From Brevibacillus sp. (GTDB lineage: Bacteria > Bacillota > Bacilli > Brevibacillales > Brevibacillaceae), in assembly GCA_029240815.1 (NCBI GenBank), contig JARDZO010000325.1:1-5572 (forward strand): DNA of 5,572 bases, given 5' to 3'. Numbering within the stretch: position 1 is the stretch's first letter; each line of letters starts with the position of its first letter. Below, piece after piece: positions 1-5,572 of the stretch. The notes under the pieces were generated by a model. That model saw only the letters and a program-made list of their open reading frames with translations, made no database searches and was not told where the DNA came from. The translations under genes were made by a program, and so were the position numbers.

Positions 1-152
1 AAAGAAGATTTGTGAAAGCAGATGGTGCCGTTTGCTGATCATGATTGTCGAAAGATCGCGAATATCTTGTCTTGTGTCATTTCTCGCGGTTGACTATTCT
101 GATTGTATAGAAATTTCTTCCAATCGTTTAATAAGGGGTAGTGGACAAGCAA

Positions 153-350
153 ATGAATCAACAAGCATATGAAAAAATGGGGCGTTTCCGTCAGAAAGTG
201 ATTCGGCTTGTCTATGTGGAGAACAAATCCATATACGAAACGGCCATCGTTTGCGGATGCACAGCGGAAAAAGTGAAGCGGGTCATGAAAAAGTGGAAAG
301 CACTCTCACGCAATGAAGTTTTAACCCTACCTCCCACAGAAGAACAATGA
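153..350 (+). CDS. Small hypothetical protein with a helix-turn-helix-like core
   Basis: This 65-residue reading frame is not one I recognise by name. It is short, basic and probably helical. From about residue 12 it runs RQKVIRLVYVENKSIYETA, followed by a CGCTAEKVKRVMKKW segment. That pattern (helix, a turn around Gly-Cys-Thr, then a Lys/Arg-rich second helix) resembles the DNA-recognition helix-turn-helix of sigma-factor region 4 or small transposase/regulator HTH proteins. The tail (about 12 residues) is Pro/Glu-rich and probably disordered. There is no signal peptide or membrane segment. The start is uncertain: a GTG at 141 is in frame but lies only two bases after AAGGGG (133-138), so I prefer the ATG at 153, which has a weak GGA seven bases upstream. 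It is followed closely by a probable terminator, so it seems to be its own unit, separate from yqfC. A DNA-binding role is inference from shape alone. Confidence 0.55.
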   Translation: MNQQAYEKMGRFRQKVIRLVYVENKSIYETAIVCGCTAEKVKRVMKKWKALSRNEVLTLPPTEEQ

Positions 351-355
351 AAGAC

Positions 356-406
356 AAGGCCTTTGACGCTCATCGGAAACGAAGCGGCATGGGCTTTTTT
401 CTTTTC
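356..406 (+). terminator. Probable intrinsic terminator after the small HTH-like gene
   Basis: An imperfect hairpin begins six bases after the stop codon at 348-350. The outer arm AAGGCC (356-361) pairs with GGGCTT (391-396) with one mismatch. The inner stem pairs CGCT (367-370) with AGCG (383-386) and TCG (373-375) with CGA (380-382) around a GAAA tetraloop, with a two-base bulge. It runs directly into a T-rich tract (395-405, six Ts, C, four Ts). The position and the T tract fit a Rho-independent terminator. The stem is interrupted, so strength is uncertain. Confidence 0.55.
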
Positions 407-408
407 AT

Positions 409-437
409 GAATGCCTTTAGTGTCCATCGCATACGCA
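409..437 (+). promoter_or_regulatory. Possible sigma-E-type promoter for yqfC-yqfD
   Basis: CATACGCA at 430-437 agrees with the mother-cell sigma-E -10 consensus (CATACA-T) at most positions. Fourteen bases upstream, GAATGCC (409-415) is only a partial match to the -35 consensus (GAATATT-like). Transcription would start near 445, leaving about 90 bases of leader before yqfC. The yqfC-yqfD genes of B. subtilis belong to the sigma-E regulon, which makes a promoter of this type expected here. The -35 is weak, so this is a candidate only. Confidence 0.35.
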
Positions 438-520
438 TAGGTAAGAACGGTTTTGCACGGCCATTGGACCCAAAATCTGCCTTAGCAGAGGAAGCATATT
501 CGGCGCAGTAGCGCTAGTAC

Positions 521-528
521 GAGGGGGG
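521..528 (+). promoter_or_regulatory. Ribosome binding site of yqfC
   Basis: A G-rich GAGGGGGG stretch lies eight bases before the ATG at 537 and can pair with the 16S rRNA 3' end. A palindrome, TAGCGCTA (509-516), lies just upstream. This site fixes the yqfC start. Confidence 0.7.
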
Positions 529-536
529 GCTAATCC

Positions 537-833
537 ATGAAGCGTTGGAGCCGCCGTCTGCGCCAACTGGCGGGAGGGGTTTTGGAGCTGCCGCAAGATG
601 TTGTCCTGGAAGTCCCGCGCATCACGATGATCGGCCATTTGCAAATGTACATAGAAAACCACCGCGGAGTTCTCCACTTCAGTGAGAAAGAGCTCCGCTT
701 GTTGTTGACGAATGGACAGATGATCGTATCAGGCGAGCAGCTTGTCATCAGAGCGATCTTGCCAGAGGAGGTTCTGCTGGAGGGCAGAATCGGGGGCGTG
801 AAGTTTCTGGAAACCGGGCCACAAGGCTCGTAA
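537..833 (+). CDS. yqfC: Sporulation protein YqfC (YabP/YqfC family)
   Basis: This 98-residue protein matches the small YabP/YqfC sporulation family in length, composition and position directly before yqfD. The N-terminus is very basic (MKRWSRRLRQLAGG). The rest is an alternating beta-rich domain with recognisable segments: LPQDVVLEVPRITMIGHLQM (residues 18-37), then the IENHRGV and LLLTNG...IVSGEQL turns. The family is typically about 90-100 residues, so the gene is full length. No signal peptide or transmembrane segment is visible. In B. subtilis the gene is transcribed in the mother cell under sigma-E, and its biochemical function is not settled. The ATG at 537 has a good ribosome site. 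The stop lies 23 bases before yqfD, which implies co-transcription. Confidence 0.9.
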   Translation: MKRWSRRLRQLAGGVLELPQDVVLEVPRITMIGHLQMYIENHRGVLHFSEKELRLLLTNGQMIVSGEQLVIRAILPEEVLLEGRIGGVKFLETGPQGS

Positions 834-856
834 CACATGGGAAAGCGGGGAGACAC

Positions 857-2059
857 ATGCGAAACGGACTGAAAGAGTGGGTGGACGGACATGTCACCAT
901 CACCGTGCGGGGGAAGCGGTTCGAACGCTTTTTGAATATGGCTATTCGCGATGGCATACGAATTTGGAATATTCGCCGTGTAGGGGAAGATTTGACCCGC
1001 TGCGATATCTTGATTCGGGACTATTTTCGCTTGCGTCCGCTTCTCAGGGAGACAGGCTGTCGCAGTCATGTGGAAGGCAGAGGAGGGTTGCCTTTTTGGC
1101 TCATCCGTTTGCGTAGACGGGCTGGCCTGGCGATTGGTGCTACTCTTTTTTTTCTCGGATTGTACATGCTCTCCTCGTTCGTCTGGACGGTTGAAGTGAG
1201 TGGAACTCGACATATGGATCCGCAAAAAGTGATTCAGGCAGCCGAACAGATTGGGATTAAAGAAGGGGTATGGAAGGTCAAACTAAAAGAACCACTTGTT
1301 TTGCAAAAAGAGCTGATGAGTCTATTGCCGGAAGTGACATGGGTCGGCGTAGATATTCAAGGGACGAAAGTGCAATTGCAGGTCGTTGAAAAAGACGCTC
1401 CGGTAAAGCCACTGCCCAAGAGTCCGCGTCATTTGGTTGCAAAGAAGCGTGCTGTCATTTCTAAAGTGTTGCCTGAAGTCGGGAAGAGTCAGGTGACCAT
1501 CAACCAACTGGTAGAAAAAGGGCAGGTGCTCATTTCCGGAATCATCGGCAATGAAACGCGGCAGCAGGTGGTATCGGCACGGGGTACGGTCCGGGGCGAA
1601 GTCTGGTACGTCAGCGAGACATCTATACCTCTCACACAAACGATGTACCGCTTGACCGGAGAAAATCAGGAGCAGCAGTACCTTCTGATCGGTCCCTACG
1701 CTGTCCAGATCTGGCCGCTGAACAAGCAAGCATTCACGCATTCGGAGAACTCGGAATCACGCTTTCTGCCTTCTTACGCGGGGTATACCTCACCGATCGG
1801 CTGGAAGACTGTCCACACTTCTGAGGCGGAGCCTATTCAGCGCCAGATGAGCGTCGAGGAAGCGACGGAAATCGCCAAGAGATTTGCCCGAGAGGATATT
1901 TTGCGGAAGGCAGGCAAGGATGCGGAGATTTCAGATGAAAAAGTTTTGCACGTCTCAACAGAGAATGGTAAAGTTTACTTGAGCATTCATTTTTCCGTCA
2001 TTGAGGACATTGCAGTTGAACAGCCGATCGTCGGGGCGGCTCAGACTAGCAAGCCATGA
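857..2059 (+). CDS. yqfD: Sporulation membrane protein YqfD
   Basis: This 400-residue protein fits the YqfD sporulation family in length (about 400 residues) and in its place after yqfC. The N-terminal part (about residues 1-85) is a basic soluble domain containing GHVTITVRGKRFERFLNMA. One hydrophobic segment follows an RLRRRAG stop-anchor at about residues 89-110, so I infer a single-pass membrane protein with a cytosolic N-terminus. Just after it, VEVSGTRHMDPQKVIQAAEQ (112-131) resembles the start of a POTRA/FtsQ-type fold. Residues 215-250, with KGQVLISG and SARGTVRGEVWY, resemble a lipoyl/HlyD-type hairpin without a modifiable lysine. The C-terminal third carries a Glu/Arg-rich helix (SVEEATEIAKRFA). 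The start at 857 follows GGGGAG (847-852). The family is linked to mother-cell sporulation functions, and its exact role is not known to me. The domain resemblances are my own reading. Confidence 0.9.
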   Translation: MRNGLKEWVDGHVTITVRGKRFERFLNMAIRDGIRIWNIRRVGEDLTRCDILIRDYFRLRPLLRETGCRSHVEGRGGLPFWLIRLRRRAGLAIGATLFFLGLYMLSSFVWTVEVSGTRHMDPQKVIQAAEQIGIKEGVWKVKLKEPLVLQKELMSLLPEVTWVGVDIQGTKVQLQVVEKDAPVKPLPKSPRHLVAKKRAVISKVLPEVGKSQVTINQLVEKGQVLISGIIGNETRQQVVSARGTVRGEVWYVSETSIPLTQTMYRLTGENQEQQYLLIGPYAVQIWPLNKQAFTHSENSESRFLPSYAGYTSPIGWKTVHTSEAEPIQRQMSVEEATEIAKRFAREDILRKAGKDAEISDEKVLHVSTENGKVYLSIHFSVIEDIAVEQPIVGAAQTSKP

Positions 2060-2080
2060 CGAATTGCTGATTACCGTTGC

Positions 2081-2088
2081 AAGGAGAT
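2081..2088 (+). promoter_or_regulatory. Ribosome binding site that sets the phoH start at TTG 2098
   Basis: AAGGAGAT at 2081-2088 is a near-ideal Shine-Dalgarno sequence, about 9-11 bases before the TTG at 2098. An upstream in-frame TTG at 2077 lies before this site and has no ribosome site of its own, so it is not the start. Confidence 0.8.
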
Positions 2089-2097
2089 GGAAGCCTG

Positions 2098-3072
2098 TTG
2101 CACCTACACGATGAGGTAAGAATCCCATTTGCAGACGCATCTGAGGCCTTGCTGTTGTTCGGACCACACGACGCGTACTTAACATTGATCGAAGAAAACA
2201 GTTCTGCCAAAATCATGACGCGAGAAGGAGAGCTCGTGATTAGCGGTGACAAGCCAGAGGTGGATAAGCTGGCTGAACTGATCGGTATCTTGCTGCAACT
2301 GATCCGCAGAGGGATTACTCTTTCGGAGCGCGACATCTCGTATGCGATGGTGTTGTGCAACCAGGGAGAAGCCGCCCAATTGCTGGATGTGTACGACGAG
2401 GAAGTAGCCCGTACCCAACGCGGGAAACTGATTCGGGCCAAGACTTTAGGGCAGCGCCACTATTTATCAGCGATCAAAAAGAAAGACATCGTATTTGGAA
2501 TCGGACCGGCTGGAACAGGGAAGACGTACCTGGCTGTCGTCACGGCGGTTACCGCCTTAAAGAACGGACGGGTTAAACGGATCGTCTTGACCAGACCAGC
2601 TGTGGAAGCAGGAGAAAGTCTCGGATTTTTGCCAGGGGATTTGCAGGAAAAGGTAGACCCGTACCTGCGCCCTCTCTACGATGCCTTGTATGACATGCTG
2701 GGCAACGAACAGGTGGCCAAAATGATGGAGCGCGGGCTGATTGAAGTAGCACCGCTGGCGTATATGCGCGGCCGTACGCTAGAAGACTCGTTCGTCATTT
2801 TGGACGAAGCGCAAAACACCACTCCCGAGCAAATGAAAATGTTTTTGACTCGTCTCGGCTTCGGATCGAAAATGGTCATTACGGGTGACGTGACGCAGGT
2901 TGACTTGCCAAAAGGAAAGAAATCGGGCTTGCGGGAAGCAGAGCGAATCCTGAACCAGATTTCTGATGTTGCCTTCATCCATTTCCAGGAAGGCGACGTT
3001 GTCCGACACAGCCTGGTCCAAAAGATCATCTCGGCGTATGCCAAAGAGGAAGTCGAGCAGAACTATCGATAA
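2098..3072 (+). CDS. phoH: PhoH family P-loop ATPase
   Basis: This 324-residue PhoH-like protein (B. subtilis PhoH is about 320 residues) is a cytosolic ATPase of the SF1-like P-loop class. Its neighbours and family links point to RNA metabolism. The first 75 or so residues form a KH-like N-terminal domain (DAYLTLIEENSSAKIMTREG). The ATPase domain has Walker A GPAGTGKT (136-143), the PhoH signature TRPAVEAGESLGFLPGDLQ (165-183), Walker B with acidic pair FVILDEAQN (232-240), and a sensor-like TGDVTQVDLP (262-271). All nucleotide-binding residues are intact. The start is the TTG at 2098, chosen by the AAGGAGAT site and because the product then begins MHLHDEVRIPF. It lies 38 bases after yqfD. 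In B. subtilis the next gene is pgpH; here ybeY follows after 30 bases. The enzymatic substrate is not established. Confidence 0.95.
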   Translation: MHLHDEVRIPFADASEALLLFGPHDAYLTLIEENSSAKIMTREGELVISGDKPEVDKLAELIGILLQLIRRGITLSERDISYAMVLCNQGEAAQLLDVYDEEVARTQRGKLIRAKTLGQRHYLSAIKKKDIVFGIGPAGTGKTYLAVVTAVTALKNGRVKRIVLTRPAVEAGESLGFLPGDLQEKVDPYLRPLYDALYDMLGNEQVAKMMERGLIEVAPLAYMRGRTLEDSFVILDEAQNTTPEQMKMFLTRLGFGSKMVITGDVTQVDLPKGKKSGLREAERILNQISDVAFIHFQEGDVVRHSLVQKIISAYAKEEVEQNYR

Positions 3073-3085
3073 ATCGTCTTGGATA

Positions 3086-3093
3086 AAGGAGAT
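3086..3093 (+). promoter_or_regulatory. Ribosome binding site that sets the ybeY start at GTG 3103
   Basis: AAAGGAGA/T at 3085-3093 precedes the in-frame GTG at 3103 with about 11 bases between the GGAG core and the start, slightly long but workable. An upstream in-frame TTG at 3079 lies before the site, and an ATG at 3095 is out of frame. Confidence 0.65.
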
Positions 3094-3102
3094 CATGCAT
3101 CT

Positions 3103-3582
3103 GTGTTATCTGTAGAAATTCTTCATGAAGATATCGAACCGATCGATGAGCATTTGCAAAGCCTGATAACCCGTTGCCTGGAGGCTGCAGCCGTCCACGA
3201 AGAGGTAAGTGGCGAAGTAGTGGTCACGATCGTCAGCAATGAACGGATTCATGAACTGAACCGCGACTATCGGGACGTAGATCGTCCGACAGATGTTTTG
3301 TCGTTCGCCATGAATGAACCAGGCGAAGGCGAAATGGAAATTTTTCTGGATGAGAGTGACCTGGAAGAGTTTCCGAACATGCTGGGCGACATCATTATCT
3401 CGCTCCCGAAAGCGCAGGAACAGGCAGAAGACTACGGGCATTCGCTGGATCGCGAGCTCGGTTTTCTCGCTGTGCATGGTTTTCTTCATTTGCTCGGATA
3501 CGACCATGGCAGTGAAAAAGAGGAAAAAGAAATGTTTTCCCGTCAAGAAGCAGTACTGGAGCAAATTGGCTTGACGAGGTAG
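3103..3582 (+). CDS. ybeY: Endoribonuclease YbeY (16S rRNA maturation factor)
   Basis: This 159-residue metalloprotein is the B. subtilis YqfG/YbeY type (about 157 residues). YbeY is a cytosolic single-strand endoribonuclease needed for 16S rRNA 3'-end maturation and ribosome quality control. The zinc signature H-x3-H-x5-H is complete: [11 protein letters not shown], with H125, H129 and H135. Other conserved blocks are [18 protein letters not shown] (about 53-70), GEGEMEI, and [20 protein letters not shown] (about 93-112) before the [14 protein letters not shown] helix. I start it at GTG 3103, giving [10 protein letters not shown], which resembles the short N-terminus of family members; the TTG at 3079 would add eight unsupported residues. 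It sits between phoH and dgkA, with only nine bases between its stop and the dgkA start. The nearby era gene also acts on small-subunit maturation. Confidence 0.95.
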   Translation: MLSVEILHEDIEPIDEHLQSLITRCLEAAAVHEEVSGEVVVTIVSNERIHELNRDYRDVDRPTDVLSFAMNEPGEGEMEIFLDESDLEEFPNMLGDIIISLPKAQEQAEDYGHSLDRELGFLAVHGFLHLLGYDHGSEKEEKEMFSRQEAVLEQIGLTR

Positions 3583-3585
3583 GAG
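3578..3585 (+). promoter_or_regulatory. Ribosome binding site overlapping the ybeY stop, sets dgkA start at TTG 3592
   Basis: GGTAGGAG (3578-3585) contains the ybeY stop codon TAG (3580-3582). An ATG at 3586 touches this site with no spacer, so it cannot be used efficiently. The in-frame TTG at 3592 has a normal six-base spacer. The arrangement couples dgkA translation to ybeY termination. Confidence 0.65.
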
Positions 3586-3591
3586 ATGTCA

Positions 3592-3975
3592 TTGAAAGAG
3601 TGGGACCGCTTAGTGCGTAGCTTTTCCTACGCCTTGCAAGGGATTGTCCATACGGTAAAGACACAGCGAAACATGAAAATCCACGTAACCGCTGCCGTAC
3701 TTGTGTTGGCGGCGGCTTGGTGGCTGCAAATTCCACGCAGCGATGTTTTGCTGGTCTTTTTTTCTATCGCGCTGGTAATCGCCTTGGAGCTAGTAAACAC
3801 AGCGATAGAAGCGGCGGTGGATCTAGCCTCTCCGGATTGGCATAGTAAAGCCAAGATCGCCAAGGACGCTAGCGCTGCAGGCGTTCTGGTAGCAGCCATC
3901 GTATCTGTGGTAATCGGAGTCATGATCTTCGGTCCACCGCTATATCAAAAACTGTCTGAGTGGTTTCTTTCTTAA
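3592..3975 (+). CDS. dgkA: Diacylglycerol/undecaprenol kinase, DgkA family
   Basis: This 127-residue small integral membrane kinase has the size and sequence pattern of Gram-positive DgkA, which in B. subtilis phosphorylates undecaprenol to recycle the lipid carrier used for peptidoglycan and other wall polymers. An amphipathic N-terminal stretch (SFSYALQGIVHTVKTQRNMK) precedes three hydrophobic helices at about residues 32-46, 52-76 and 97-115. The active-site signature ELVNTAIEAAVDL (66-78) keeps the catalytic glutamate and Asn-Thr, and KDASAAGVLV (91-100) matches the conserved KD..A..VL block. The start is TTG 3592, because the ATG at 3586 abuts the ribosome site. Lipid specificity (undecaprenol versus diacylglycerol) is taken from the Gram-positive relatives and cannot be read here. 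Confidence 0.93.
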   Translation: MKEWDRLVRSFSYALQGIVHTVKTQRNMKIHVTAAVLVLAAAWWLQIPRSDVLLVFFSIALVIALELVNTAIEAAVDLASPDWHSKAKIAKDASAAGVLVAAIVSVVIGVMIFGPPLYQKLSEWFLS

Positions 3976-4017
3976 AAATGGCATGACCCAGCTACCATTG
4001 ACCAGGTGCTTCCTCGA

Positions 4018-4042
4018 CAAGAGAAAGAAGTCTGGTCTCTTG
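4018..4042 (+). repeat. Inverted repeat in the dgkA-cdd gap
   Basis: CAAGAGA (4018-4024) and TCTCTTG (4036-4042) form a perfect 7-base stem with an 11-base loop. The surrounding bases (GAC and GTC) can extend it across a bulge. There is no T run after it, so it is not a standard intrinsic terminator. It might affect mRNA stability or partial attenuation between dgkA and cdd, or be chance. Confidence 0.4.
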
Positions 4043-4098
4043 GTGTCTCTACCTTTGCCAATGCAAGCGGAGAGCGCTGTTAGAGAATACCGATATGA

Positions 4099-5419
<1,321 letters not shown>

Positions 5420-5445
5420 GACGAGCTTGTGCAAATCCAAATCAT

Positions 5446-5474
5446 ACGTGTTAATTTTTCCAAGGCATAGAATA
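5446..5474 (+). promoter_or_regulatory. Possible sigma-K/sigma-E-like motif before the yqzL-like gene
   Basis: CATAGAATA at 5466-5474 fits the mother-cell sigma-K -10 pattern (CATA-three bases-TA) and is one base from the sigma-E -10. An AC at 5446-5447 lies about 18 bases upstream, as expected for a sigma-K -35. Such short motifs occur by chance, so this is tentative. Confidence 0.2.
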
Positions 5475-5536
5475 ACGGGCAAAGGTGATTCTAAGAAGGA
5501 AGTGGATAGACCCGATATAGGAAAGGATGATGCTCC

Positions 5537-5572
5537 ATGCTTCGTGACTTTTCTTGGAGAGTTTTCGCTTCA
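5537..5572 (+). CDS. yqzL: YqzL-like small protein, cut by the window end
   Basis: Only the first 12 codons are present, reading MLRDFSWRVFAS. This closely resembles the start of B. subtilis YqzL (MLNFTWNVFSQTG), a short protein of about 47 residues with no known function, and the position between era and the expected recO is the same as in Bacillus. AAAGGA (5522-5527) provides a ribosome site nine bases before the ATG. The rest of the gene lies outside the window. Confidence 0.7.
   Translation, partial: MLRDFSWRVFAS

Noticed and set aside
90..118. TTGACT at 90-95 and TATAGA at 106-111 as a sigma-A promoter for the small HTH-like gene
   Set aside because: The spacer is only 10 bases, and no acceptable -10 lies 16-18 bases after TTGACT. 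The true promoter may lie elsewhere or be of another type.
2..172. An open + strand frame from the window edge through to about 172
   Set aside because: Its translation is rich in Cys, Ser and Ile with no recognisable motif and it overlaps the start of the small HTH-like gene. It is most likely chance openness.
494..522. GCATATT at 494-500, a perfect sigma-E -35 look-alike
   Set aside because: The -10 at the right distance is poor and overlaps the yqfC ribosome site, so a start there would remove the site from the transcript.
530..1225. A 231-codon minus-strand frame across yqfC and the start of yqfD
   Set aside because: It covers two well-supported genes in opposite sense, with low-complexity Ser/Pro/Thr/Arg content and no ribosome site noted.
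3998..4090. TTGACC (3998) and TTGCCA (4055) as promoters for cdd
   Set aside because: Neither has a convincing -10 at 16-18 bases; the best candidates match only about half of TATAAT.

Overview
The window looks like chromosomal DNA of an endospore-forming, low-to-medium GC Gram-positive bacterium (Bacillales). A Brevibacillus or Paenibacillaceae-like genome is my best guess. The reasons are the presence of the sporulation genes yqfC and yqfD, strong Shine-Dalgarno sites of the AAGGAGG type, frequent TTG and GTG starts, roughly balanced base composition, and a gene order close to the Bacillus subtilis yqfC-yqfD-phoH-(pgpH)-ybeY-dgkA-cdd-era-yqzL-recO cluster. The species is inferred, not read directly. 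All recognised genes are on the + strand.

Layout. Positions 1-152 hold no convincing gene or clean promoter. At 153-350 is a small uncharacterised protein with a helix-turn-helix-like core, followed by a probable intrinsic terminator (356-406). A possible sporulation-type (sigma-E-like) promoter near 409-437 then precedes the main block. That block is yqfC (537-833), yqfD (857-2059), phoH (2098-3072), ybeY (3103-3582) and dgkA (3592-3975). A 135-base gap (3976-4110) contains an imperfect hairpin and a doubtful 40-codon reading frame. It is followed by cdd (4111-4509), which overlaps era (4502-5419). The last 153 bases hold a spacer with a possible sigma-K-like motif and the first 12 codons of a yqzL-like gene that runs out of the window.

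How the genes fit together. YqfC and YqfD are sporulation proteins of the mother-cell programme. PhoH (P-loop ATPase), YbeY (metal-dependent rRNA maturation endoribonuclease) and Era (16S rRNA-binding GTPase) are tied to RNA metabolism and small-subunit ribosome maturation. DgkA recycles undecaprenol or diacylglycerol at the membrane. Cdd salvages cytidine. Tight spacing with no visible terminator between 537 and 3975 suggests one transcript that could be read both from an upstream sporulation promoter and from housekeeping transcription.

Most of the window is an ordinary conserved housekeeping and sporulation locus. I see no mobile element, CRISPR array, tRNA, rRNA or obviously new system. 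The points most worth a second look are the absence of pgpH (yqfF) between phoH and ybeY, the unrecognised small HTH-like protein, and the run of non-ATG starts, which makes longer gene calls at phoH, ybeY and dgkA misleading.
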